A stretch of 64,000 bases of DNA from Gammaproteobacteria bacterium (lineage in GTDB: Bacteria; Pseudomonadota; Gammaproteobacteria; SZUA-229): assembly GCA_026195895.1 (NCBI GenBank), contig JAPHRO010000033.1, positions 1 through 64,000 on the forward strand, written 5' to 3'. The notes under the pieces were generated by a model. It saw nothing but the letters and a program-made list of their open reading frames with translations. It was not told the DNA's origin and made no database searches. Below, piece by piece: positions 53,649-64,000 of the stretch (the stretch's first letter is position 1; every line of letters starts with the position of its first letter). Made by a program: the position numbers and the translations under genes.

Positions 53649-54514
53649 CATCTTTAGCTAATAGCAATAAATATAGAATACGCAAACATTTTGATGCAAA
53701 AGCAGATTGTTATGAATCATCTGCGATTTTGCAAAATGAAGTATGTAATCGCATGATTGAGCGCCTGGACTGGGTGACGCTGAAACCGCAGGTGATTCTG
53801 GATGCGGGTAGTGGTACTGGCTGGGGTGTGCAGGGCTTGATGGAGCGTTACAAATCATCAAAACTCATAGCACTGGATCTGTCTGCCCAGATGTTATTGC
53901 AAACCAGAACCAAAGGTCGCTGGTTACGTAAGCCGGGACTGGTGTGCGCCGACGCTGAGGCCATTCCGCTGGCAGACGAATCGGTTGATCTGATATTTTC
54001 AAATTTAATGTTGCAGTGGTGTCAGCCGGAACAGGCGTTCGCAGAATTTCGGCGCATTTTAAAACCTAATGGGCTGTTGATGTTTAGCACCTTTGGTCCC
54101 GATACATTAAAAGAATTACGTCATAGCTGGGCACAGGTGGATGCGGGTCGTCATGTGAATGAGTTTACCGATATGCATGATCTGGGGGATATCTTATTAA
54201 CTACTGGATTTGCCGAACCGGTTATGGATATGGATTTGATAACTTTAACTTATCAGGATGCCAAAGCAGTCATGACTGATCTGAAGGCAATAGGCGCGAA
54301 TACGCCCATGGTGGATCAGTCCAAAGGATTGATGACACCAGGCAAGCTAAAAAAAGTTTTCGAAGCCTATGAAAAATTTAGGAAATCCGATGTATTGCCC
54401 GCGACTTATGAAGTGGTTTACGGCCATGCCTGGAAAATGCCCCAACGTATAAAAAAAATTGATAAAGAAAATTTCTCAATTCCTGTTGATCAGATAATAA
54501 AACCTCATAAATAA
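53645..54514 (+). CDS. bioC: malonyl-ACP O-methyltransferase
   Basis: ILDAGSGTGWGVQGL SAM motif; MFSTFGPDTLKELRHSW. Confidence 0.9.
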   Translation: MTSLANSNKYRIRKHFDAKADCYESSAILQNEVCNRMIERLDWVTLKPQVILDAGSGTGWGVQGLMERYKSSKLIALDLSAQMLLQTRTKGRWLRKPGLVCADAEAIPLADESVDLIFSNLMLQWCQPEQAFAEFRRILKPNGLLMFSTFGPDTLKELRHSWAQVDAGRHVNEFTDMHDLGDILLTTGFAEPVMDMDLITLTYQDAKAVMTDLKAIGANTPMVDQSKGLMTPGKLKKVFEAYEKFRKSDVLPATYEVVYGHAWKMPQRIKKIDKENFSIPVDQIIKPHK

Positions 54515-54610
54515 CTTTTGTATTTGATGTTATTAACGGTTGTTCATCTTCGTGTCGGTCTGCGCTATAAATAAATAACCCCCTTTTCTAATCAGATGAA
54601 GGAGATTGTT

Positions 54611-54958
54611 ATGACTCAGGTAGTAGAACACCGTGTTCCCGTGGGTGAAGGCCATTTAAAAGAACTGGCTGACTGGTCTGAAGCGCTGGCGAAACAATAT
54701 GCACGCGAAGATGGAATTGAACTGACGCAGGAGCATTTTAATATTCTGGCTTATTTAAGAAAGTATTATGACAAGTATGGTCAGGGCTACAACGCACGAA
54801 CCCTGTTGAATGTCATGGAATTTGAATTTGGTAACTGGGAAGGAAAGCGCCATTTATATGAATTGTTCCCGAAAGGCCCAGTGAGTCAGGGATGTAAATA
54901 TGCGGGATTGCCCTTGCCGCCTAACTGCAATGATGCTTCATTTGGTTCGGTGCATTAA
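54611..54958 (+). CDS. TusE/DsrC/DsvC family sulfur-relay protein with both C-terminal cysteines and a C-terminal tail extension
   Basis: DWSEALAKQYAREDGIELTQEHFNILAYLRKYY; VSQGCKYAGLPLPPNCNDASFGSVH. Confidence 0.9.
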   Translation: MTQVVEHRVPVGEGHLKELADWSEALAKQYAREDGIELTQEHFNILAYLRKYYDKYGQGYNARTLLNVMEFEFGNWEGKRHLYELFPKGPVSQGCKYAGLPLPPNCNDASFGSVH

Positions 54959-54983
54959 ATTTATTCAGCAAATTAAAAATCGC

Positions 54984-55019
54984 AAATAAAAAAAGCGGCT
55001 TAAGCCGCTTTTTTTATTT
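54984..55019. terminator. bidirectional intrinsic terminator between dsrC-like gene and rpoH
   Basis: 36-bp perfect palindrome AAATAAAAAAAGCGGCTTAAGCCGCTTTTTTTATTT. Confidence 0.92.
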
Positions 55020-55040
55020 AAAGTTTTGATGCAGTTGTAA

Positions 55041-55901
55041 TCAGGCTTCGAAAGAGGTTCTAAGTTTTTTCATCGCATTTTTTTCAAGCTGTCGAATACG
55101 TTCTGCTGAAACCTGGTATTTATCGGCCAGATCATGCAGCGTGGCTTTGTTGTCGTCGTCCAGCCAGCGAGACATCAGAATGTCTTTACTGCGCTCGTCC
55201 AGTTGATCCATGGATTCAGCCAGTACCTGCATTTGTTGCTGTTTCCAGTCATCACTTTCCAGTTGTCTTGCCGGGTCGCTGATTGGGCTGGCGACAAAGC
55301 TGGCAGGCGCGGCATAACTATCGTCGTCATCATCGGTGCCAGAATCAAAAGCCATATCATAATTGGCCAGGCGGGCCTCCATTTCGAGAACGGTTTCTGG
55401 CTTAACGCCCAGGTCTTTGGCGACGCCTTCGACTTCTTCCTGAGAGAACCAGCCCAGACGTTTTTTGGAGCTACGCAGATTAAAGAACAGTTTGCGTTGT
55501 GCCTTGGTGGTCGCTATCTTAACGATGCGCCAGTTGCGTAGTACAAACTCATGAATTTCTGCACGAATCCAGTGAACTGCAAAGGATACCAGTCGGACAT
55601 TACGGTCAGGCTTAAAGCGTTTGACGGCTTTCATCAGGCCGACATTACCTTCCTGAATCAGGTCGGCGAGCGGCAGGCCATAACCCTGATAGCCACGTGC
55701 AACACGCACTACAAAGCGAAGATGCGGCATAATCAGTTTCTGCGCGGCGTCCAGTTCATCATGCTCAGCCAGGCGTATACCCAGTTCATGCTCTTCTGCT
55801 GCTGTCAGCATTGGAATGGCATTAATCCGCTGGATATATTGATCCAGGCTACCGCTGCTTATGGGTAGATGATTTTGGGCAAGAATCAGTTCGTTTGTCA
55901 T
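55041..55901 (-). CDS. rpoH: heat-shock sigma factor sigma-32
   Basis: [66 protein letters not shown] (RpoH box). Confidence 0.96.
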   Translation of the reverse strand: MTNELILAQNHLPISSGSLDQYIQRINAIPMLTAAEEHELGIRLAEHDELDAAQKLIMPHLRFVVRVARGYQGYGLPLADLIQEGNVGLMKAVKRFKPDRNVRLVSFAVHWIRAEIHEFVLRNWRIVKIATTKAQRKLFFNLRSSKKRLGWFSQEEVEGVAKDLGVKPETVLEMEARLANYDMAFDSGTDDDDDSYAAPASFVASPISDPARQLESDDWKQQQMQVLAESMDQLDERSKDILMSRWLDDDNKATLHDLADKYQVSAERIRQLEKNAMKKLRTSFEA

Positions 55902-55934
55902 ATAAACTCAACTCCAATTGTCTCTGTGACTATA

Positions 55935-55961
55935 TTAGCACTCAAACAATAAGAGTGCTAA
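55935..55961. promoter_or_regulatory. CIRCE element (HrcA operator) upstream of rpoH
   Basis: TTAGCACTC-AAACAATAA-GAGTGCTAA, exact match to TTAGCACTC-N9-GAGTGCTAA. Confidence 0.92.
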
Positions 55962-56011
55962 TCACAATATAAGTTCCTGTTAATAATGAAAAAAGAGACT
56001 AGCTGTAGGGT

Positions 56012-56875
56012 TTATTGATTAGCCGAGATGGCATTTTCCGGATGATGCAACTGTAAATATTGCTGGCGCAGGGTCAGCAGGGTGTTGATGCGAGCAACCA
56101 GCATGGGTTCTCTGATGGGTTTTTCCAGGATGTCATTTGCCCCGGCTGAAAAAATGCGATTGAGTCCATCCGGGTCGGCGTCGTAGTTGCTGGAGGTGGT
56201 GACCAGAATAGGTAGTTGCTCGTAGCCAAGGCCTATACCATAACGAATTTCCCGAATCAGGTCACGGCCCGACATATGACCTTCTAGCTGGATGTCAGTT
56301 AGTATGAGATCAAATGGCTGCACATTGTGCGTCTCATTAAACGAATGCTGGATATTCTGTAGCGCATGTTCGGCGTCTTTTGCCAGTAGATAATTGTGAC
56401 CATGCTGCGTCAGAAAGCTTTTTACCGCCTGGGCCACGGTCGCGCTGTCTTCGACGTAAAGAATATTGCCGGTAATGCTGGCTGCCGGGCCATCGTAGCT
56501 TAGAAATGATTTTATATAGCCGACCAGTTTTTTTTGTCCCAGTTTTTTATCGAAGTAGCCATTCACATACTGGCAGGCGATCTGTTCTTCTAAAACACCC
56601 ATGTCCTCACCGGAAACCACGATCAATGGTGTGCGGTAATTATGCAGTTCAACCCGAATTTTTTTGACCAGGTCGTGGCAGTCGATATCGGGCAGGTTGC
56701 GTGACATGGTGATCAGTTGATATTTATTTTTGATCAGCAGCTCAATCGCCTCGCCTGAGCTGGTGGCAATGTCTACTATGGTATTGCGAATATGCTTATG
56801 GATCAGTTTGGTGATAATAGCCAGGGCCGTGCCCGAATGGTCTATTAACAGAACCCGTTGTTCTTTTTTCGTCAT
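56012..56875 (-). CDS. response regulator with two receiver domains and no output domain; N-terminal receiver degenerate
   Basis: C-terminal REC has VEDSA/LILTDIQLEG/EKP; N-terminal REC-like LLIDHSGT/LITMSRNLPDID lacks the phospho-Asp at its normal position. Confidence 0.82.
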   Translation of the reverse strand: MTKKEQRVLLIDHSGTALAIITKLIHKHIRNTIVDIATSSGEAIELLIKNKYQLITMSRNLPDIDCHDLVKKIRVELHNYRTPLIVVSGEDMGVLEEQIACQYVNGYFDKKLGQKKLVGYIKSFLSYDGPAASITGNILYVEDSATVAQAVKSFLTQHGHNYLLAKDAEHALQNIQHSFNETHNVQPFDLILTDIQLEGHMSGRDLIREIRYGIGLGYEQLPILVTTSSNYDADPDGLNRIFSAGANDILEKPIREPMLVARINTLLTLRQQYLQLHHPENAISANQ

Positions 56876-57091
56876 CTTGTTTAAACCTGAATATTCCCGA
56901 AAATCCGTGGGCTGTAAGGCATATCTGCAATTTATTAATAATTATTTTTGTTCTGGATAAAATGCCATTAATGCTGTCTGGCTTGAAGGCAGGCTATCCA
57001 GTAAATGCCACATTCCATCTAAATATAGCAGTTAAAGCCAGGTGGTGATGCCACATACGGGGTGATGAATCAATATTGCCGTTGAATTTGT

Positions 57092-58051
57092 TTAGCTGGG
57101 TTCGATTTCGTCGAGATGACGGCCCACGGCGATCCAGGAGCCCAGTAACCCCAGCAGGCAGCTAAATCCGATGAGCGACATGGCTTCGCTAAACGCCAGT
57201 CCGGTAAGCTGAAAAGCGCTGTTATACAGGCTGGCCAGGTTTTCCACTGAGCCGGCCAGAATGCCGATTGACAGGCTGATTAGTATCCAGGCCAGAATGC
57301 CGCCGCTCAGACCGTACCAGAAACCGGTATAGAGAAACGGCCGACGAATAAATGCGTTGGTTGCGCCGATCAGTTTAGTAACTTCAATTTCTGAGCGCCG
57401 ATTCTGGATATCCAGTCGAATAGTGTTGCCGACCACCAGCAATACGGCCATCGCGAGCAGAATCGAAATCACCCATATCCCTTTGCGGGCTATTTCCAGC
57501 ATCGAGTACAGGCGTTTTACCCATTGCAGGTCCAGTTGGGCGATATCCACCTGTTTAAGTTCGCGGAGCTGTTTCATCAGGTGGGCTATTTTATCGGGGC
57601 GCTCAGGGTCAACCACGGGTTGTACCGCCAGAACATGGGGCAGGGGGTTTGAGCCCAGGGATTCGATGGCATCGCCAAACCCGGAGACGCGTTGAAATTC
57701 GGCCAGCGCCTGGTCTTTATGAATGAGTTTTACGCTGTCAATGCCATCATAAAGGCGGAGTTTGCTGGCCAGGGTTCTGGCCTGTTTTTCAGACACATTG
57801 GCTTTTAGAAATAGCGAAATCTGGGCGCTGTTATCCCAGCCAACGCTGACATGACTGGCATTGGATAGCAGTACATATAAGCCGGCGGGCAGTGCCAGGG
57901 CAATGGCAATCACCGCCGTCGTCATCGCCGATGAGGCAGGGCTGCGAAATAATACGCCCAGGCTGGCGATCAGTGTCCGCGCATGGTGAATGAAGTAGGC
58001 GGTAACCGGTGCGTTTCGGGCAGGCTTGTTGGAAGTGTCAGGCTTCGACAT
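57092..58051 (-). CDS. ftsX: cell division ABC transporter permease FtsX
   Basis: FtsX membrane topology, LRLYDGIDSVKLIHKDQAL; overlaps ftsE. Confidence 0.93.
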   Translation of the reverse strand: MSKPDTSNKPARNAPVTAYFIHHARTLIASLGVLFRSPASSAMTTAVIAIALALPAGLYVLLSNASHVSVGWDNSAQISLFLKANVSEKQARTLASKLRLYDGIDSVKLIHKDQALAEFQRVSGFGDAIESLGSNPLPHVLAVQPVVDPERPDKIAHLMKQLRELKQVDIAQLDLQWVKRLYSMLEIARKGIWVISILLAMAVLLVVGNTIRLDIQNRRSEIEVTKLIGATNAFIRRPFLYTGFWYGLSGGILAWILISLSIGILAGSVENLASLYNSAFQLTGLAFSEAMSLIGFSCLLGLLGSWIAVGRHLDEIEPS

Positions 58052-58724
58052 CTGCCACCTCTTTTAAATCGTCATGGATTAGCATGCCCTGGCTCAGGCT
58101 GATTACCGGGCTGCCCATCTGCTTGATCAGGTCCAGGTCATGGCTGGCGATCAGTACGGACACGCCCACCTGGTTAAAGCGGGCAAACAGCTCCATGATT
58201 TCGCGGGATAATTCAGGATCCAGATTACCAGTCGGTTCATCCGCCAGTAATAATGAAGGTTTGTGTACGATGGCGCGGGCGATGCCGACGCGCTGCTGTT
58301 CACCGCCAGACAGCGTAATGGGCGCGCACTTTTCCTTGTTCAACAGGCCGACCTGATCCAGTGCAGCACGCACGCGCTTGCCAACTTCCCGATGCTGATA
58401 GCCTGCGATTACCAGTGGCAGTGCGACATTATCGAAGACAGTGCGGTCATACAGCAGGTGGTGGTTCTGGAAAATAATGCCAATATTACGGCGGATGTAG
58501 GGGACTTTGCTGTTACGGACGTTGCTCAGATTGACGCCATCCAGCAGTATGTTACCGCGACTGGGGCGTTCAATCAGGGCGATGAGTTTAAGCAGGGTGC
58601 TTTTTCCTGCGCCGGAATGGCCGGTGAGATAGGCCATCTTGCCACGGGGTAAATGAAAGCTGATGTTACTTAGCGCTTCATGGCCACCGGGATAGCGTTT
58701 ATTCACATTGTCGAAACGAATCAT
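58038..58724 (-). CDS. ftsE: cell division ATP-binding protein FtsE
   Basis: GHSGAGKSTLLKLI; LSGGEQQRVGIARAIVHKPSLLLADEPTGNLD. Confidence 0.95.
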   Translation of the reverse strand: MIRFDNVNKRYPGGHEALSNISFHLPRGKMAYLTGHSGAGKSTLLKLIALIERPSRGNILLDGVNLSNVRNSKVPYIRRNIGIIFQNHHLLYDRTVFDNVALPLVIAGYQHREVGKRVRAALDQVGLLNKEKCAPITLSGGEQQRVGIARAIVHKPSLLLADEPTGNLDPELSREIMELFARFNQVGVSVLIASHDLDLIKQMGSPVISLSQGMLIHDDLKEVADVEA

Positions 58725-58801
58725 GGGTGGTTATTGTGCCGCATCGAAGGATTAAGGCAAGTGCCGGAGCTAACTGATTTTCAATTTATTTTTCAGTGGC
58801 C

Positions 58802-60022
58802 TCAGGTTTCTCGATCCAGCAACGCATCGACAAATTCCCGAGCATGGAATTCGCGCAGGTCGTCGATACCTTCACCAACACCGATGAACCGAATCGGTAT
58901 ACCCAGTTTTTCGGCAATGGCGAAGACGATGCCGCCCTTGGCGGTGCCATCCAGTTTAGTCAGTGCCAGACCTGTCAGTCCCATCGCTTCATTGAATTGC
59001 TGTGCCTGAATCAGACCGTTCTGACCAAAACCCGCATCCATTACCAGCAATACTTCGTGGGGCGCAGTGTCATCGAGTTTTTTCATCACGCGTTTTATTT
59101 TGATGAGTTCATCCATCAGGTTGGACTGGGTGTGCAGGCGGCCGGCAGTATCGGCGATAACGATGTCGATGTTTCTGGCGCGGGCAGAGTCGATGGCATC
59201 ATAGATGACCGAGGCGGAATCCGCGCCAGTGCCCTGGGCGATAACCGGGATGTCGTTGCGTTCGCCCCAGGTTTGTAATTGTTCGACGGCCGCGGCGCGG
59301 AACGTATCGCCGGCGGCCAGCATGACCTTATGTCCCTGGTGCTGGAAGCGCCTGGCCAGCTTGCCAATGGTGGTCGTTTTACCGGCGCCGTTAATACCCA
59401 CCACCAGAATGACGAAAGGTGAACGGGTCGAGTCAATAGTCAGTGGTTGATTGCAGGGTTGCAGGATATTTTCCATATCATCGCAGAGCGCTTCGAACAG
59501 CGCTTCGGCGTTATTCAGTTCCTTGCGGGAGACACGTCGGGTCAGATTGTTGATGATTTTACTGGTGGCCTCAATACCCACATCGGCCATGATTAAACGT
59601 GTTTCCAGCTCCTCCATGAGTTCATCGTCGAGGGTTTTTTTACCCAGTACCAGATCTGCCATGCCATCGGTGAGGCCATGACGGGTTTTGCTCAGTCGAT
59701 TGCGCAGGCTGGAAAATAAGCCCGGTTTTGATGCTTTTTCCTGCTTATCATCGGTTTCGGTTTCGGTTTCGGTTTCGGTTTCGGTTTCGGTTTCGGTTTC
59801 GACTGTAGCGGCTATAGTTTCTTCAGTAGTCGATTCAGCTACTGCTACAGTCGGGACTGGCTCGACCGGTGTGTCGGGTTTTTCTACGGCGTCAATAGCT
59901 TCGGGAGCTTCGGGCGGGGCTTCAGGTTCCACCAGTTCCGTTGCAGGTGACGCATTTTCAGCGGGCAGTTCTTCTGCTTCAGGCTTTGTTTTATCTTTGT
60001 TGCGGCGTAGGAAACCAAACAT
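58802..60022 (-). CDS. ftsY: signal recognition particle receptor FtsY
   Basis: VVGINGAGKTTTIGKLARRF; DTAGRLHTQSNLMDELIKI; acidic N-terminal domain. Confidence 0.96.
   Translation of the reverse strand: MFGFLRRNKDKTKPEAEELPAENASPATELVEPEAPPEAPEAIDAVEKPDTPVEPVPTVAVAESTTEETIAATVETETETETETETETETDDKQEKASKPGLFSSLRNRLSKTRHGLTDGMADLVLGKKTLDDELMEELETRLIMADVGIEATSKIINNLTRRVSRKELNNAEALFEALCDDMENILQPCNQPLTIDSTRSPFVILVVGINGAGKTTTIGKLARRFQHQGHKVMLAAGDTFRAAAVEQLQTWGERNDIPVIAQGTGADSASVIYDAIDSARARNIDIVIADTAGRLHTQSNLMDELIKIKRVMKKLDDTAPHEVLLVMDAGFGQNGLIQAQQFNEAMGLTGLALTKLDGTAKGGIVFAIAEKLGIPIRFIGVGEGIDDLREFHAREFVDALLDRET
59751..59801. repeat. hexanucleotide tandem repeat (TCGGTT)~8.5 inside ftsY
   Basis: Uninterrupted TCGGTT units encoding (Glu-Thr)n on the minus strand. 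Confidence 0.95.
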
Positions 60023-60141
60023 AATTATCTAATAGGTTGTATATCAGGATGCGCTTATCCTATCATCGCCATTACTCAGGTGAAACTTTTAAGTTATCGT
60101 CTGAGTCCTATGCGCAAGATAACTAACCGTGAGGGAACTCT

Positions 60142-61554
60142 ATGCGATTACTCGCATTACTGGGCGTTGCTCTGCTTACCCAGGGCCTGGTTGCCTGCCA
60201 GACAACAGTCAAACCTGCTACAGAACAGCAGGCATCTGATTCCGATGCAAAAGTGCAGACTTTTATGCTGGATAACGGCATGAAAATACTGGTGCATGAA
60301 AATCATCGTGCACCGGTAGTGGTATCACAGGTCTGGTACAAGGTCGGCAGCAGCTATGAATATGACGGCATTACCGGCGTATCCCATGCGCTGGAACATA
60401 TGATGTTCAAGGGCACGAAAAATTTAAAACCGGGTGAATTTTCAGAAATTATTGCAGCCAATGGCGGTAGCGAAAATGCCTTTACCGGCAAGGATTACAC
60501 CGCCTATTTTCAACGTATAGCCAGTGACCGGCTGGAGCTGTGTCTGAAATGGGAAGCCGATCGCATGCGCAATCTGGTCATGGACGAGGCAGAGTTTAAA
60601 AAGGAAATCGAAGTCATCAAGGAAGAGCGTCGTATGCGTACCGATGACGAGCCGACTTCATTAACCTATGAGCGATTTAATGCCGTCGCATTTTTAAATT
60701 CCTCTTATCACCAGCCCATCATCGGCTGGATGGAAGACCTCGACACCATGACCATGGAAAATTTACGGGACTGGTACGAAACCTGGTATGCGCCGAATAA
60801 CGCAACGTTAGTCGTGTCCGGTGATGTTAAGGCGGCGGATGTTTATCAGTTGGCAAAAAAATATTTTGGTCCGCTCAAACCTTCTGTTATTCCGGAAGTA
60901 AAGCCGCGGCGTGAAGTTAAACAGCAGGGTGAGCGTCGGATTACGATCAAAGCCCCGGCCAAGGTACCGTATCTGCTCATGGGTTACAAAGTGCCGGTTT
61001 TAAAAACGGCGGCTGAACCCTGGGAGGCCTATGCGCTGGAAGTGCTGGCGGGCGTACTGGATGGCGGCGATAGTACCCGGCTGAGTTCCGAGCTGGTGCG
61101 TAATCGGGAGATCGCCTCATCGGCGGGTGCAGGTTACGATTTATATAATCGCCAGGACAGTCTGTTTTTATTCGATGGTACGCCGACCAAAAAAAGCTCA
61201 ATGGCAAAGCTGGAACAGGCGCTGATCAATGAAGTGAAAAGAATTCAACAGACGCCACCGGATGAAGCCGAACTGGAGCGAGTCAAGGCACTGGTAATGG
61301 CGTCTGCGGTTTATGAGCAGGATTCCAGTTTTTACCAGGCAATGCAGCTGGGTATTCTGGAAACCATCGGGCTTGGCTGGGAGCACAAAGCCGAATACCT
61401 GAAAAATATCGAAGCGATTACTGCTGAACAGGTGCAGGCAGTGGCGCAGAAGTATCTGGTGCCGGACCAGTTAACCGTTGCCGTACTGGATCCTCAGCCC
61501 ATAACAGGGCGTCGTGTTGCAAAATCAACGGGAGGGTCGCGTCATGGCCACTAA
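60142..61554 (+). CDS. M16 family zinc metallopeptidase (catalytic-type, lipoprotein/secreted)
   Basis: HALEHMMFKGT (HxxEH inverted zinc motif); N-terminal signal/lipobox LVACQ. Confidence 0.93.
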   Translation: MRLLALLGVALLTQGLVACQTTVKPATEQQASDSDAKVQTFMLDNGMKILVHENHRAPVVVSQVWYKVGSSYEYDGITGVSHALEHMMFKGTKNLKPGEFSEIIAANGGSENAFTGKDYTAYFQRIASDRLELCLKWEADRMRNLVMDEAEFKKEIEVIKEERRMRTDDEPTSLTYERFNAVAFLNSSYHQPIIGWMEDLDTMTMENLRDWYETWYAPNNATLVVSGDVKAADVYQLAKKYFGPLKPSVIPEVKPRREVKQQGERRITIKAPAKVPYLLMGYKVPVLKTAAEPWEAYALEVLAGVLDGGDSTRLSSELVRNREIASSAGAGYDLYNRQDSLFLFDGTPTKKSSMAKLEQALINEVKRIQQTPPDEAELERVKALVMASAVYEQDSSFYQAMQLGILETIGLGWEHKAEYLKNIEAITAEQVQAVAQKYLVPDQLTVAVLDPQPITGRRVAKSTGGSRHGH

Positions 61555-62875
61555 AATATTCTCGAAAGTTTTGCTGCTGCTGGGTTTGTCTTTTTCAGGC
61601 CAGTTATTCGCGGCGCCTGAAATTCAGAGCTGGCAAACCGACAATGGTGCGCGGGTTAATTTTGTGCCGGTAATGGACTTGCCCATGCTGGATGTGCGTG
61701 TGGTATTCGATGCGGGTAGTGCACGGGATAATGGTATAGGCGGTGTGGCGCTGTTAACTAATGGTTTACTGGCGGAAGGTGCTGGCAAACAGAGTGCGCA
61801 AAAACTGGCGGAGCAATTTGAAGCCGTGGGCGCGGATTTTTCCAATGGGTCATTGAAAGATATGGCCTGGGTGAGTTTGCGTAGTTTGCGTGAAGATCGC
61901 TATTTGCAACCGGCATTAAAAAATCTGAAAAACATTTTAAGCCAGCCTGATTTTCTGCCAGAGTCTTTTAATCGCGAACTGAACCGCATGAAAATTTCGC
62001 GCCAGGCCAGCAAACAGTCGCCCAGCACTATAGCCTCGGAGGCTTTTTATAAAGCGCTGTATGATGATCATCCTTATGCCCTGCCTTCAGGGGGAACGGA
62101 TGAAAGCCTGCAGCGTTTAACACTGGGACACGTAACCGCGTTTTATAAGCAATATTATGTGGCCAGAAATGCGGTGATTTCTATTGTCGGGCAAATGACC
62201 CGGCAACAGGCCGAGGAGATGGCAAACGAACTGGTCTCCGGGCTTGCCAGTGGTGAACGAGCCGAGGCCTTGCCTGAAGTGAAACCACTAACAGCATCGA
62301 AAACGATTCGTATAGATTTTCCCTCGCGGCAAAGTCATGTGCTGGTCGGTCAGCCAGGTACCCGACGTGGTGATGCCGATTATTTTGCCCTGTATGTTGC
62401 CAATCACCCGTTTGGCGGTAGTGGTTTTACCTCGCGGCTGGTAGATGAAGTGCGGGAGAAACGCGGGCTGGCCTACAGCGTTTATAGTTATTTCTCGCCC
62501 ATGCGTGCCGATGGCCCATTCATGCTGGGATTACAGACGCGTAATGATCAGGCCGAGCAGGCACTCGATATCGTTAACAAAGAGCTGCAGAAATATGTTG
62601 CTGAAGGTCCGACAGACGATGAACTCAATGCCAGCTTACAGAATATTACCGGCGGTTTCCCACTGAAAACCGATAGTAATAAAAAAATCATCGAGTATTT
62701 ATCAATGATCGGGTTTTATGATTTGCCGCTGGATTATCTGAATACTTTTATCGGCAAGGTTAAAGCCGTCAATCAGTCAGCCATAAAGGATGTACTGCAG
62801 CGACGTGTTCAACCCGACAGGATGATCACGGTGATTGTGGGTGGCCAGTCATCAGCCGCTGCTGCGGGTGGTTGA
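61544..62875 (+). CDS. M16 family peptidase-like protein (partner subunit lacking HxxEH)
   Basis: M16 C-domain (GLAYSVYSYFSPMRADGPFMLGLQT); N-terminal region has no HxxEH. Confidence 0.9.
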   Translation: MATKIFSKVLLLLGLSFSGQLFAAPEIQSWQTDNGARVNFVPVMDLPMLDVRVVFDAGSARDNGIGGVALLTNGLLAEGAGKQSAQKLAEQFEAVGADFSNGSLKDMAWVSLRSLREDRYLQPALKNLKNILSQPDFLPESFNRELNRMKISRQASKQSPSTIASEAFYKALYDDHPYALPSGGTDESLQRLTLGHVTAFYKQYYVARNAVISIVGQMTRQQAEEMANELVSGLASGERAEALPEVKPLTASKTIRIDFPSRQSHVLVGQPGTRRGDADYFALYVANHPFGGSGFTSRLVDEVREKRGLAYSVYSYFSPMRADGPFMLGLQTRNDQAEQALDIVNKELQKYVAEGPTDDELNASLQNITGGFPLKTDSNKKIIEYLSMIGFYDLPLDYLNTFIGKVKAVNQSAIKDVLQRRVQPDRMITVIVGGQSSAAAAGG

Positions 62876-62914
62876 TCTTGTCCTGTATCAAAATTTGTCC
62901 TGTTTCGTTCGTGT

Positions 62915-64000
<1,086 letters not shown>

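Overview
The window is a gammaproteobacterial chromosomal core region, roughly 46-48% GC by eye. It is densely coded and shows no prophage, integron, CRISPR array, tRNA or rRNA that I could recognise. Main blocks: (i) pyrC'(inactive)-pyrB-pyrR-ruvX-yqgE-tonB-apbE-gshB next to the type IV pilus chemosensory cluster pilGHIJ-chpA-cheW; (ii) a methyl-cycle block metK-ahcY-metF-rsmE; (iii) dnaG, gltB, damX-like, dgt, aroB, aroK, two unusual lipoproteins, pilQPONM, mrcA; (iv) hemE, gltD, yqeY, rpsU, tsaD, plsY, bioH, bioC, a DsrC/TusE-family protein, rpoH, an orphan two-receiver regulator, ftsX-ftsE-ftsY, two M16 peptidases, rsmD and coaD (cut by the window edge and absent from the supplied ORF track). 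The strongest non-coding signals are: a perfect 27-bp CIRCE/HrcA operator just upstream of rpoH; two SAH-riboswitch-like leaders, one before ahcY and one before metK; a perfect FNR/Dnr-type box upstream of a Crp/Fnr regulator; and a 121-bp REP/MITE-like element. At the gene-order scale, the mrcA-pilMNOPQ-aroKB-damX-gltB-gltD-hemE cluster appears circularly permuted (gltD-hemE|mrcA...gltB) and sits between yqeY and dnaG of the rpsU-yqeY-dnaG operon. Everything is from reading the sequence; no database search was run.
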